From Rhizobium sp. Root1334 (lineage in GTDB: Bacteria; Pseudomonadota; Alphaproteobacteria; Rhizobiales; Rhizobiaceae): a stretch of 56,591 nucleotides of DNA. A program made the position numbers and the translations under genes. This document shows positions 16,834 to 26,041 of the stretch, piece by piece. A model generated the notes under the pieces. It was not told where the DNA came from. It ran no database searches and saw nothing but the letters and a program-made list of their open reading frames with translations. The stretch covers positions 1 through 56,591 of the forward strand of contig NZ_LMEY01000011.1 of the NCBI RefSeq assembly GCF_001426665.1. Direction: 5' to 3'. The first letter of the stretch is position 1. Every line of letters begins with the position of its first letter.

Positions 16834-18192
16834 ATGATCGCCAATCGATCGCATGCGGGCCGCTCGGTCCCGACCAGCGCTTCTGTAGATAAGCTGTTCC
16901 GGGAATCGGAGATTGAGGCGGAATATGCGATCGGATGGGTTCGAATCGCCGTTGGGCTCGCCCTCCTTGCAAGTGGTGTCCTCGTGTCGTCAGGGACAGC
17001 CGAGCTCACCAATGAATACAGCCTGAGCCAAGTTCGTTTCACGGCCCTGTTCACGGTCGGGAGCTTTCTAGCACTCGGCCTCGTGTCGTTGCTCTTGGTT
17101 ATCCGCCACTGGTTCAGGCCATGGATGGCATTTTTCCTCGTTACCGGTGACGCGGCCATTCTTGGCGCCAGCCTCTTTTTCGGCTTGGAAGGCATTGGCC
17201 TAGGCGGGAACTGGGTCGCTGCAATACCGACCATCTGGCTCGTACCTCTCGGCCTCGCCGTCGGCGCGCTTCGATATCGGCCACTCGTTCAAGTGTGGGC
17301 CACCTTTGTAACAATGATCACCCTGGTTGGCGTCGTTTTCGCGCTTGGCTTTCGCTCGTTCCCGGACGGCTTTGGGATCCCTGCATTTCCTTCTGACCTT
17401 GAGGCAAGCTTTGGTCGCCTGTTCTCGCTGCCGCCTTACCTCATGCGGGCCGTCATGCTGACGCTAATCGGTCTCACAACGGCACTTGCAATGCTGCGGT
17501 CTCGGCGTCTTCTCATGCACGCCGTCAACGAGACAACGCGGCGGGCAAACCTTGCTCGCTTCCTGCCAGCCGAGATCGCGCCATTGGTGGGAGAGAATGG
17601 TATTGCCGGATGGCGGCAAGGCCGACACCAGCAGGCTACCATCCTGTTCGTCGATATACGGGGGTTTACGGCTTATGCGGAAGGCATGGATCCAGCGAGG
17701 CTCTCCATCTTCATCTCTTCCTTTCGGCGACGGGTGACGCATGCGGCGGAGGCCTTCGGCGGCGTGGTCGACAAGTTCATTGGCGATGGCGCTCTGCTTG
17801 TATTCGGCGTTCCAGATCCCCAGAGTGATGACTGTACCCGCGCTATAGCATGTGCCCAGGAGCTTCTCGAACTCGTGGATCAATGGAACGCGAAGCGCGG
17901 ATTTGATCCTCCTATCCGGGTGGGGATCGGCATCCACACGGGTGAGGTATATTGCGGGCTTGTTGGAGATGACAAACGAATTGAGTTCACAGTGCTTGGC
18001 GACGTCGTCAATGTGGCTGCCAAGATCGAACAGGCCACCAAGCGGTTTAACAAAGCGCTGCTGGCTTCTGAGACCGTGGTGATGCGCTCGGGACAACTTC
18101 CCACATGGCAGGAGGTCGGCCGTGAGCCGCTAGGAGGGCGCGGCGAGCACCTTGCGATCTTCGCTCACTCGGGGACAAAGTCGAGCGGCTGA
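16834..18192 (+). CDS. Membrane-bound class III adenylate/guanylate cyclase
   Basis: The protein has about 450 residues. Six hydrophobic segments fill roughly residues 30-210, and a class III cyclase domain lies at about 255-440. Metal-binding aspartates are visible in LFVDIRGFT and in FIGDGALLVFG, and VLGDVVNVAAKIEQ supplies the purine-site and transition-state residues. It would make cAMP in the cytoplasm under control of a membrane sensor region. The start is uncertain: ATG at 16834 is used, but TTG at 16816 has a better GGGAGGG ribosome site. About 580 bases upstream hold only the EF-hand promoter and nothing else I recognise. It is convergent with the kinase gene at 18492. Confidence 0.82.
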   Translation: MIANRSHAGRSVPTSASVDKLFRESEIEAEYAIGWVRIAVGLALLASGVLVSSGTAELTNEYSLSQVRFTALFTVGSFLALGLVSLLLVIRHWFRPWMAFFLVTGDAAILGASLFFGLEGIGLGGNWVAAIPTIWLVPLGLAVGALRYRPLVQVWATFVTMITLVGVVFALGFRSFPDGFGIPAFPSDLEASFGRLFSLPPYLMRAVMLTLIGLTTALAMLRSRRLLMHAVNETTRRANLARFLPAEIAPLVGENGIAGWRQGRHQQATILFVDIRGFTAYAEGMDPARLSIFISSFRRRVTHAAEAFGGVVDKFIGDGALLVFGVPDPQSDDCTRAIACAQELLELVDQWNAKRGFDPPIRVGIGIHTGEVYCGLVGDDKRIEFTVLGDVVNVAAKIEQATKRFNKALLASETVVMRSGQLPTWQEVGREPLGGRGEHLAIFAHSGTKSSG

Positions 18193-18491
18193 GTGCCCAG
18201 ACGATGATGTTCATTCAGGGAATGGGCGCTTGGATCCCATATTCTTCTGGGCATTACTGTCCTTAGAATGCAAGGATCAGATTGGCTCGCGAGCCCAGAT
18301 CCCACAGCCTGATGGCGGATGCGTTAAGTCTGCAATGCACGATTCCGTTCTTTTCAACTCCCAAATAACCTTCTCTGCGTTCAGCCGGTAGGCGATTTTC
18401 TAAGGATCTCGTCGTGGGGAACGATGCCGAATTGCCTAGCACCGTCAGTTGCTACGACAGGGTTGGCGGATGAATTTTTAGGCGCTTCAGC

Positions 18492-20048
18492 TCAAACGCT
18501 CTCGCTCATCGAATCAGATACCAGGCGCTGCCCGTGGATGATGCGTAGAATATCCTGGCAGAGTGTTTCGGCGGGTTGCGTCGCGTCCATCCGGAGCCAT
18601 TGAATGTCATCTGTCTCTTGTGAGAGCTGGTGGGCCAGGATTTCAACGGTCGCGTCGGAGGGACCTCCGACCCTTGCTGCAACCCGCTGCCTGAGCAATG
18701 CCGGATCCGCTTCAAGCCAGAAGGCTGAGAATGGATGTCTGCCCTCGGCCGCCGCTTTTTCGAACATCTGTCGATGGTGCCTCTTATCGAAAACCGCATC
18801 CGCCACCGCCGCACCGCCTTCCGCCAGTATGAGGCGGACCCGCCAGACCATCTCCTGATAGACTTTTGCGGAAATTTCAGGTCGATACGCAGCTTGCGGC
18901 AGCCTCGTTTCTGGCGGCACGCCATGCATCGCCTTGCGGATACGATCGCTCTCGATGATACGCGCCCCGGGGGCGGGCCCGATGCGCGGTGCGAGCGTTT
19001 CCGCCAGTGTTGACTTGCCCGATCCACTGAGACCACCAATGGCGACAAGCTGCCCCGCCGCCGGCTGCAACAGAGACTGGGCAAGCTGGAAATAGGATCG
19101 CGCTTCGCCCGCAAACGTTGTTGCCAAGTCACCTGCATCTTCCGCCTGTGTGGCGATCACACGGGCCCGGACGGCAGCACGCACGGCGATGAAGAATGGC
19201 AGCGCGCCGAAACCGTCATCCTCCTCTGTCTCGTCGAGATATCGGTTCATGACGAGGTTGGCGAGTTCGAGATGTCCGCGATGCCAGAGATCCATCAGCA
19301 AGAAGGCGAGGTCGTATAGTATATCGGTCGTGGCGATCTGGTCGTTGAACTCGATGCAATCGAACAAGCATGGTTCGCCCTCTAGCAAGAATATGTTGCG
19401 GAGGTGCAAGTCGCCATGGCAACGCCGCACTTTGCCAGATCGTTCCCGTCGGTCCAAGAGATTGGCAAGCTGCGTCAGGCGCCGATTGAAGGCCGCAGTC
19501 AAATCGTGGACCTCCTTTTCTGAAAAGACATGACTTGTCGCAAAGCCATCCTCATTCACCTTCAGTACAGCCGCCATATTGGCCGTGCCGCTGCTGCCGT
19601 ATATGATCGGTGCGAGACGATGAAACTTGACGATCGCTCTTGCGAGAGAGGCCACCATCGTCGGCGTCAATCCCCCTGAAATGGCAATCTGGTCGAGCAG
19701 TAAAGACTGATCGAAACGCTTCATCTCTACAAGAGCATCAAGCAGCTGTCCTTCGCCGCCAAGCGCAAGGTCGCCGCTATTTTCCCGTGTGACGGTCTTG
19801 ACCCCAAGATAGATGCCAGGTGCTGTCAGGGTGTTCAGCTCTACCTCCTTGCGACAGGCCGCTAGCCGTTTCTCCGCTGAGGAAAAATCAGCATATGGCA
19901 GCTTCACAGCACGTTTCATCTTATAAGCTCGCTGCCCCACCAGAAAAATGCGCGAGATGTGAGTGTCCATCATCTCGACGGGCGCGGCATTCAAGGACAA
20001 TGCGTCCTTAAGAAAGGAGATGGTTGCCGACTGATCCTCGGTGATCAT
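18492..20048 (-). CDS. Aminoglycoside-phosphotransferase-like / P-loop kinase fusion
   Basis: This 518-residue protein joins two folds. The N-terminal part (about 30-320) is a phosphotransferase of the APH/choline-kinase type with the catalytic RCHGDLHLRNIF and the metal motif CIEFND. The C-terminal part (about 335-500) is a P-loop kinase with Walker A GLSGSGKST and an AVADAVFDKRHHR segment. Such fusions are widespread but their substrate is not known. Start 20048 is preceded by AAAGG at seven bases, and the TTG at 20054 is less likely. A TTGAC-GTGG-GTCAA palindrome lies 64 bases upstream and suggests FixK control. Confidence 0.87.
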   Translation of the reverse strand: MITEDQSATISFLKDALSLNAAPVEMMDTHISRIFLVGQRAYKMKRAVKLPYADFSSAEKRLAACRKEVELNTLTAPGIYLGVKTVTRENSGDLALGGEGQLLDALVEMKRFDQSLLLDQIAISGGLTPTMVASLARAIVKFHRLAPIIYGSSGTANMAAVLKVNEDGFATSHVFSEKEVHDLTAAFNRRLTQLANLLDRRERSGKVRRCHGDLHLRNIFLLEGEPCLFDCIEFNDQIATTDILYDLAFLLMDLWHRGHLELANLVMNRYLDETEEDDGFGALPFFIAVRAAVRARVIATQAEDAGDLATTFAGEARSYFQLAQSLLQPAAGQLVAIGGLSGSGKSTLAETLAPRIGPAPGARIIESDRIRKAMHGVPPETRLPQAAYRPEISAKVYQEMVWRVRLILAEGGAAVADAVFDKRHHRQMFEKAAAEGRHPFSAFWLEADPALLRQRVAARVGGPSDATVEILAHQLSQETDDIQWLRMDATQPAETLCQDILRIIHGQRLVSDSMSESV

Positions 20049-20111
20049 TTGCAAACCTTTCGGATGCCGTGGTCAGATCAGCAAGTTGACCATGACCCGG
20101 CACGCAATGCA

Positions 20112-20125
20112 TTGACGTGGGTCAA
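20112..20125. promoter_or_regulatory. FNR/FixK-like palindrome upstream of the kinase fusion gene
   Basis: TTGAC-GTGG-GTCAA is symmetric in its half-sites but uses C/G at the inner position in place of T/A. On the minus strand a TCAACT hexamer lies at the class II -10 position, which is a poor match, so activity is less certain than at the other sites. Confidence 0.5.
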
Positions 20126-20317
20126 AGATCAGATTGCCGCCGTCGGACTTGCTTTCGAAAACATCAGACAGGCGTCACGCGATCGCGCTCGTCAGCAGTC
20201 TTCCTCGCAATTTGCGGATCGAAGCACTTTCGGCCGCCTTTCAACCACCGAGTAGCTCAGGTGCCAGAGGTGGTTCACGGGGATCGCAACATCCAAAATC
20301 CAGCGTTTCTCCAGTTG

Positions 20318-20365
20318 TTGCGCTAGATCAAAGTGCAGCCAGATTGGATCGCTATTATCCTTGAC
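20318..20365 (+). promoter_or_regulatory. FixK/FNR box and class II promoter of the acetyl-phosphate operon
   Basis: TTGCG-CTAG-ATCAA at 20318-20331 is followed by TATTAT at 20353-20358, giving a predicted start near 20365 with class II spacing. The leader to the first gene (20440) is about 75 bases. It probably drives the whole acetyltransferase-pta-ackA-xfp operon. Confidence 0.8.
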
Positions 20366-20439
20366 CACAGGGCGCAGCGGTTGACCCAACTGAACGGCGC
20401 TAGCCAACGACCGTTGTGCCGGCTCGAAGGAGACATGAA

Positions 20440-21006
20440 ATGCTCGAAGATACCGATGACGACCTGACCACACGCACTGGTTTCCGTTTCCATGTACGCC
20501 ACGCCACGCCGCAAGACGAAGCGATCGTGGCCGAGTTTTTCACACACGTAACCCCGGAGGACATCCGATTTCGGTTCCTCTCCGGCATGAAGACCGTATC
20601 TCACGAACGGCTCCTCGAAATGACGCGCGCCGACGATCCTCAGGTCGTGAACTTCTTGGCCTTCGCTCCGAATGAAGCGCTGTTGGCAGTGGCAATGCTT
20701 GCGGCTGGCGAAGATGCTCAGCGCGGAGAAGTCGCGCTCACGATCCGCAATGACTTCAAACATCAGGGAATAAGCTGGGAAATGCTCGCGCATATCTGCC
20801 GCTATGCGGAGCGGCACAATTTCAAAAGCATTGAATCCTTGGAAAGCCGTGCAAACCATGCGGCGATCGATCTGGAGCGCGATATGGAGTTTCAGGTCTT
20901 CGACGACGAAGACGATCCGACCGTAGTCGTGCTGCGCCGAGATCTCAAACTACAGCCCGACGCGGCCCCAATCGACGGCAGCGAGGTTTCGCATATATTG
21001 CGATGA
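20440..21006 (+). CDS. GNAT-family acetyltransferase
   Basis: This 188-residue protein has a GNAT fold: VRHATPQDEAIVAEFF at the start, a central beta-strand pair (ALLAVAMLAAGEDAQRGEVALTIRND) and a KHQGISWEMLAHICRYAERH acetyl-CoA loop and helix. The pyrophosphate loop is Q/R-x-x-G-x-G/S-like (KHQGIS). The N-terminal region resembles the catalytic domain of PatZ-type protein acetyltransferases. AAGGAG at 20427-20432 sets the start. It is first in an operon with phosphate acetyltransferase, acetate kinase and phosphoketolase, so it may acetylate proteins or metabolites in step with the acetyl-phosphate pool. The target is unknown. Confidence 0.85.
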   Translation: MLEDTDDDLTTRTGFRFHVRHATPQDEAIVAEFFTHVTPEDIRFRFLSGMKTVSHERLLEMTRADDPQVVNFLAFAPNEALLAVAMLAAGEDAQRGEVALTIRNDFKHQGISWEMLAHICRYAERHNFKSIESLESRANHAAIDLERDMEFQVFDDEDDPTVVVLRRDLKLQPDAAPIDGSEVSHILR

Positions 21007-21094
21007 TCCATTCAGGGCAATCCCTCCGTTCGGAGCGTCGCAGAGACCGAAGCAGGCGTTCATCTTGCAACTCTGAAAAGGAACCGATTGGCCA

Positions 21095-22036
21095 ATGGAG
21101 ACGATGCCGGGACACAGCCGTTACGATTCCTTCGTCCGTAGAGCCATCGCCATTTCACCAATGCGGACGGCAGTGGTCCATCCCTGCTCGGAGGAAACCC
21201 TCCGCTCCGCGATTGATCTGAAAACCCAAGGACTTCTCGACCTGTTGTTGATCGGGCCAGAGCACAAAATCAGGGCGATTGCCGAGGCGGCTGCACTTTC
21301 CCTCGCCGGTATCGACATCGAGCCGGTCGAGCACAGTCATGCTGCAGCCAACCACGCCGTCGTACTCGCCTCGACCGGCAAGGTCGCGGCATTGATGAAG
21401 GGCAGCCTCCACAGCGACGAACTGCTTTCCGCCGTCTTGTCACCCACCTCCAAGCTTCGAACAGAACGCCGCATCAGCCACGTCTACGTGATGGATGTGC
21501 CGGCTTACAGAAAGCTGCTGGTTATCACCGATGCTGCAATCAATATTCGGCCGAACCTCGATCAAAAAAAGGACATTTGCCAGAACGCCATCGATCTCAT
21601 GCGGCTTCTCGGCGTTGAAAGGCCGCTCGTTGCAGCGCTCGCAGCCGTCGAAACTGTCAACAGCAAGATGCCTGCAACGCTGGACGCCGCCGCCTTAACA
21701 GTGATGGCTGCGCGCGGCCAGATCGAAGGCGCGATTGTCGATGGTCCGCTTGCCTTCGACAACGCGATCAGCATCAAGGCCGCGCGGGCCAAATGCATCA
21801 ATTCGCAGGTGGCAGGGCAAGCAGACATCCTTCTGGTTCCCGATCTCGAAGCCGGAAACATGCTGGCCAAGCAACTCATCTATTTCGCAGGCGCGGATGC
21901 CGCAGGACTTGTCCTTGGCGCGCGCGTTCCCATTATCCTGACAAGCCGCGCGGATTCGGCCAAGGTTCGCATGGCCTCGGCAGCCCTCGCTGTGCTGACC
22001 ACCGCAAAACGCCATGAACCAAAGGCGATCGCATGA
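21095..22036 (+). CDS. pta: Phosphate acetyltransferase
   Basis: This 313-residue enzyme belongs to the short PTA/PTB family, which interconverts acetyl-CoA and acetyl phosphate (phosphate butyryltransferase is the close alternative). Family features include MKGSLHSDELL, RRISHVYVMDVP, TDAAINIRPNL and VDGPLAFDNAIS. Gene order with acetate kinase and phosphoketolase favours acetyl-CoA as the substrate. The ATG at 21095 is preceded by AAAAGGAA at some distance. The last four bases overlap the start of ackA (ATGA), so the two proteins are translationally coupled and should be made in similar amounts. Confidence 0.92.
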   Translation: METMPGHSRYDSFVRRAIAISPMRTAVVHPCSEETLRSAIDLKTQGLLDLLLIGPEHKIRAIAEAAALSLAGIDIEPVEHSHAAANHAVVLASTGKVAALMKGSLHSDELLSAVLSPTSKLRTERRISHVYVMDVPAYRKLLVITDAAINIRPNLDQKKDICQNAIDLMRLLGVERPLVAALAAVETVNSKMPATLDAAALTVMAARGQIEGAIVDGPLAFDNAISIKAARAKCINSQVAGQADILLVPDLEAGNMLAKQLIYFAGADAAGLVLGARVPIILTSRADSAKVRMASAALAVLTTAKRHEPKAIA

Positions 22037-23235
22037 CGGGCAAACTCCTCCTGACGTTCAATGCCGGCTCATCCACGGTCAAGATTGGCATCTTCGAGTT
22101 GGGTGACAAAGGGCTAGAGCGGTGCGGCAAGGCGGTTGTTGATTTCGGCTCCCATTCGCTGCAATTGACTGTGAAGGAAGGTTCGACGCACCTCGACCTT
22201 GCTCGAATGGGTGACCGAAGCGACGATCTGTCGGAACTGATGGCAGAGGTCTTCAAGGCGCTGGCCGGGCATTTTGATCTTGATTCAGTAGCGGCTGCAG
22301 GCCACCGGGTCGTTCATGGGGGCGATCTCTTCTCCGGTCCAGCCGAACTGAATGCCAGGACCGTCGAACAGATCACGTCGCTAACCGACCTTGCACCACT
22401 CCATCAGCCACAGGCGCTGAGACTTGTCAGGGCGATCAAACACCTGCGGCCGGATCTGTTCCAGACCGCTTCGTTCGATACCACCTTTCACGCCGCGCAG
22501 CCGGATCTCGTGCGCCGGTTCGCAATTCCGCGCGTCTATCACGAGCGAGGTATCAAGCGATACGGGTTCCACGGTCTTTCCTACCAATCCGTTTCAAGTA
22601 CCTTGGCCTCGAAGTCGCCGGAAGTCGCCCATGGCAAGATCATAGTGGCTCATCTTGGCAGCGGCGCCAGCCTGTGTGCGATCGATAATGGCACCAGTCG
22701 TGATTCCAGTATGGGCTTTTCAACGCTCGACGGTATCCCGATGGCCACGCGTCCCGGCTGGCTCGATCCCGGTGTGCTCCTGCATTTCCTGGGACCGCTC
22801 GGAAAGACCGTCGGGGAGGTGGAGGAAATGCTCTACCACCAGTCCGGCCTGCTCGGCGTCTCTGGTGGATTGAGCGGCGATATACGTGAGCTCTTCGACA
22901 ACGATGGAACGGTTGCAAAGGAAGCAATTGACCTCTTTACGCTACGGATCGCCGGTGAAATCGGTCGGCTTGCATCGACGCTCAAGGGACTCGACGCCCT
23001 GGTGTTCACGGCAGGCATTGGCGAGAACCAACCGCGGGTTCGCGAACTCGTCACCGAAAGGCTTGTTTGGCTTGGCGTCGAGCTGGATAGGCGCGCCAAT
23101 GACATGAACGCATTCAAGATCAGCACTGCCGCGAGTCGGATCGCTGTTTACGTTATTCCAACGGACGAGGAAATGGTGATCGCCGAAGAATGCCTCGCCG
23201 TCCTCAATTCGCGGGATTTGCCACCGCAATCATAA
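22033..23235 (+). CDS. ackA: Acetate kinase
   Basis: This 400-residue enzyme makes ATP and acetate from acetyl phosphate. The ASKHA-fold signatures are complete: [15 protein letters not shown] at the start, [33 protein letters not shown] with [12 protein letters not shown], and [10 protein letters not shown] near the C-terminus. Length is normal. It overlaps pta by four bases and is followed after 62 bases by phosphoketolase. Together with that enzyme it would give substrate-level ATP from sugar phosphates when respiration is limited. Confidence 0.96.
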   Translation: MTGKLLLTFNAGSSTVKIGIFELGDKGLERCGKAVVDFGSHSLQLTVKEGSTHLDLARMGDRSDDLSELMAEVFKALAGHFDLDSVAAAGHRVVHGGDLFSGPAELNARTVEQITSLTDLAPLHQPQALRLVRAIKHLRPDLFQTASFDTTFHAAQPDLVRRFAIPRVYHERGIKRYGFHGLSYQSVSSTLASKSPEVAHGKIIVAHLGSGASLCAIDNGTSRDSSMGFSTLDGIPMATRPGWLDPGVLLHFLGPLGKTVGEVEEMLYHQSGLLGVSGGLSGDIRELFDNDGTVAKEAIDLFTLRIAGEIGRLASTLKGLDALVFTAGIGENQPRVRELVTERLVWLGVELDRRANDMNAFKISTAASRIAVYVIPTDEEMVIAEECLAVLNSRDLPPQS

Positions 23236-23297
23236 GCCGATCGTGGATGCAGTCCGCCTCCGGCGCGACGGCCCCGATGTACCAAAGGAACAAACAG

Positions 23298-25688
23298 ATG
23301 CAGTCCGATACCTCCCTGGCCTCAAAGGATACGATGACAGCGGAAGAATTGACGCTGATCGACCGCTACTGGCGCGCTACCAACTATCTGTCCGTCGGAC
23401 AGATCTACCTTCTCGACAACCCGCTGCTACGCGAACCGCTGAAACCGGAGCATATAAAGTCCCGTCTGCTTGGCCACTGGGGCACGACGCCCGGCCTCAA
23501 CTTCATCTACACCCATCTCAATCGCATCATCCGAGATCGCGATCTCAGTATGATCTATATCTGCGGCCCGGGCCATGGCGGGCCGGGTATGGTTGCAAGC
23601 ACCTATCTTGAAGGCAGCTACAGCGAAATCTATCCGGATATATCGCAGGACGCCGCCGGCATGCAGAAGCTGTTCCGACAGTTTTCCTTCCCGGGCGGAA
23701 TCCCCAGCCATGCCGCGCCGGAAACGCCAGGCTCCATCCACGAGGGCGGTGAGCTCGGGTATGCGCTTGTGCACGCCTATGGCGCGGCGTTCGACAATCC
23801 GGATCTCATCGTAGCCTGTGTTATCGGCGACGGCGAGGCTGAGACCGGGCCGCTTGCCGCGAGTTGGCAGTCAAACAAGTTCCTCAATCCGGCCCGCGAC
23901 GGCGCCGTCGTACCTATCCTGCATCTGAACGGCTATAAGATCGCCAATCCGACGCTGCTGGCCCGCACAAGCGACGAAGACCTCGACAATCTGTTTCGCG
24001 GCCTTGGGTATGAGCCCTTTTTTGTTGAAGGACATGAACCTGCGGATATGCATCGGCAGATGGCAGCGACGCTCGACGCGGTTTTCGAGCGTATTCGCAC
24101 TATTCAGCACGATGCGCGCGAAGGTGCCTCACAGGACGGCTGCTCGCGCTGGCCGATGATCGTGCTGCGCAGCCCAAAGGGCTGGACCGGCCCGAAGGAA
24201 GTCGATGGCAAAAAGGTCGAGGGCTTCTGGCGGGCGCATCAGGTGCCGGTGGCCAATTGCCGGGGAGATGCCGACCACCGCAAGATTCTCGAAGACTGGA
24301 TGCGCAGCTACGATCCGCAAGACCTTTTCGATGTCGGGGGACGGCTCAAGCCCGAGCTGCAGGCACTGGCGCCGATGGGTGAGCGGCGTATGGGCACCAA
24401 TCCCCATGCCAATGGCGGACTGCTTCGCAAGGAACTTGTTGTGCCTTCGATCCGCGACTACGCCGTACCCGTGACCACCCGCGGCGGCTCCATGGTTCAG
24501 ACGACCGAAATTCTCGGACACTATCTGCGTGACGTCCTCAAGCTCAACGACGAGAATGCCAATTTCCGAATTTTCGGTCCCGACGAAACGGAATCGAATC
24601 GCCTTGGGAGCGTATTCGAAGTTACCAATCGTGTCTGGATGGAGGCGATCGAACCATACGACGTCCAACTCGCGCGTGATGGCCGGGTGATGGAAGTCCT
24701 GAGTGAACATCTGTGCCAGGGTTGGCTGGAAGGCTACCTGCTCACCGGCCGCCACGGGTTGTTTTCCTGCTACGAAGCTTTCATCCACATTATCGATTCG
24801 ATGTTCAACCAGCATGCCAAATGGTTGAAGGTCTCGCGGGAACTTGAATGGCGCAAACCGGTATCGTCGCTCAACTACCTGCTGACATCGCACGTCTGGC
24901 GGCAGGATCATAACGGCTTCAGCCATCAGGATCCCGGCTTCTTGGACCTTGTTGCCAATAAGAGAGCCGACACGGTGCGGATCTATCTGCCCCCGGATGC
25001 CAATACTCTCCTTTGGGTCGGCGATCACTGCCTGAGAACCTGGGACCGGATCAATGTCATCGTCGCGGGCAAGCAGCCGGAGCCTCAGTGGCTGACAATC
25101 GACGAGGCGGAACAGCACTGCGAAGCCGGTATCGGCATATGGGACTGGGCCAGCAATGAGGAGGGCTCGGTTGAGCCAGACGTCGTGATGGCCTGCGCGG
25201 GCGATGTACCGACCCTAGAGACGCTGGCGGCCGTGAAGCTGCTGCGCCGGGCTATCCCTGAGCTCAGTATCCGCGTCGTCAACGTAATCGACCTGCTTTC
25301 CCTTCAGTCGCAAGAGCATCATCCGCACGGCCTCTCTGACGATGCGTTCGACCGCCTGTTCACAAAAGACCGGCCGATCATCTTTGCCTATCACGGCTAT
25401 CCCGCCCTCATCCACCGGCTGACCTACAAACGCACCAACCACGAGAACATCCACGTTCGCGGCTTCATCGAGGAAGGCACCACGACGACGCCATTCGATA
25501 TGACTGTTTTGAACGAGCTCGACCGCTTTCACCTGGCGATAGAGGCGATCAAGCGCGTGCCTGGCCTGAAGGAGAATGCCGATGCGGCCATCGCCGCTCT
25601 TGAGAGCAAACTCGTGGAACATACCCGTTATGTGCGCGAATATGGCGAGGACATGCCGGAAATCCGCGATTGGAAATGGGACCCGTGA
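23298..25688 (+). CDS. xfp: Xylulose-5-phosphate/fructose-6-phosphate phosphoketolase
   Basis: This 796-residue thiamine-diphosphate enzyme cleaves xylulose 5-phosphate (and possibly fructose 6-phosphate) with phosphate to give acetyl phosphate and a sugar phosphate. The N-terminal domain contains [10 protein letters not shown] and the cofactor-binding motif [11 protein letters not shown]. The middle domain holds [13 protein letters not shown], and a C-terminal transketolase-like domain follows. The start at 23298 follows AAAGGAA with eight-base spacing. An upstream in-frame extension to 23190 overlaps ackA and is unlikely. It feeds acetyl phosphate straight to the acetate kinase encoded before it. 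Confidence 0.95.
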   Translation: MQSDTSLASKDTMTAEELTLIDRYWRATNYLSVGQIYLLDNPLLREPLKPEHIKSRLLGHWGTTPGLNFIYTHLNRIIRDRDLSMIYICGPGHGGPGMVASTYLEGSYSEIYPDISQDAAGMQKLFRQFSFPGGIPSHAAPETPGSIHEGGELGYALVHAYGAAFDNPDLIVACVIGDGEAETGPLAASWQSNKFLNPARDGAVVPILHLNGYKIANPTLLARTSDEDLDNLFRGLGYEPFFVEGHEPADMHRQMAATLDAVFERIRTIQHDAREGASQDGCSRWPMIVLRSPKGWTGPKEVDGKKVEGFWRAHQVPVANCRGDADHRKILEDWMRSYDPQDLFDVGGRLKPELQALAPMGERRMGTNPHANGGLLRKELVVPSIRDYAVPVTTRGGSMVQTTEILGHYLRDVLKLNDENANFRIFGPDETESNRLGSVFEVTNRVWMEAIEPYDVQLARDGRVMEVLSEHLCQGWLEGYLLTGRHGLFSCYEAFIHIIDSMFNQHAKWLKVSRELEWRKPVSSLNYLLTSHVWRQDHNGFSHQDPGFLDLVANKRADTVRIYLPPDANTLLWVGDHCLRTWDRINVIVAGKQPEPQWLTIDEAEQHCEAGIGIWDWASNEEGSVEPDVVMACAGDVPTLETLAAVKLLRRAIPELSIRVVNVIDLLSLQSQEHHPHGLSDDAFDRLFTKDRPIIFAYHGYPALIHRLTYKRTNHENIHVRGFIEEGTTTTPFDMTVLNELDRFHLAIEAIKRVPGLKENADAAIAALESKLVEHTRYVREYGEDMPEIRDWKWDP

Positions 25689-25942
25689 TGCGCATGTCCG
25701 GATCGAAACCTTGCTGAGCCAGAATTGCAGGCGGACCCGGCTGGGACAGCGCCGGTTCTAGCGGGCGAGCAAGGCAATCGCAGTCGTAAGTCAGTGCCAG
25801 CCATATAGAATTCCAAAGGGTGCCCATGTGGAGGTGGCCTTGGGATCTGCGGGCAACCTTCTCGAAGAAGAAACCTGGCTGTCCTGAACGCGTCGCGGGC
25901 GTGGATTCGCCGTCGCGCCCTGTTCAAGATCAGATGCTGACG

Positions 25943-25990
25943 TTGACCGATATCAATGTCCAGGAACATCATGAACACTACACTCCGGGA
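25943..25990 (+). promoter_or_regulatory. FixK/FNR box and class II promoter of the cation ATPase
   Basis: TTGAC-CGAT-ATCAA at 25943-25956 is followed by TACACT at 25979-25984, at class II distance, with a predicted start near 25991. The rest of the 350-base gap after phosphoketolase (25689-26041) shows no gene. Confidence 0.75.
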
Positions 25991-26041
25991 TCATCGTCGG
26001 CTCTTTGTCGTGACGATCACCCGTCTGATCTGGAGTGTCGC

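Noticed and set aside
20112..20125. The kinase-fusion box as a promoter for the acetyl-phosphate operon
   Set aside because: It is over 320 bases from the operon's first gene, and a better placed box with a -10 exists at 20318.
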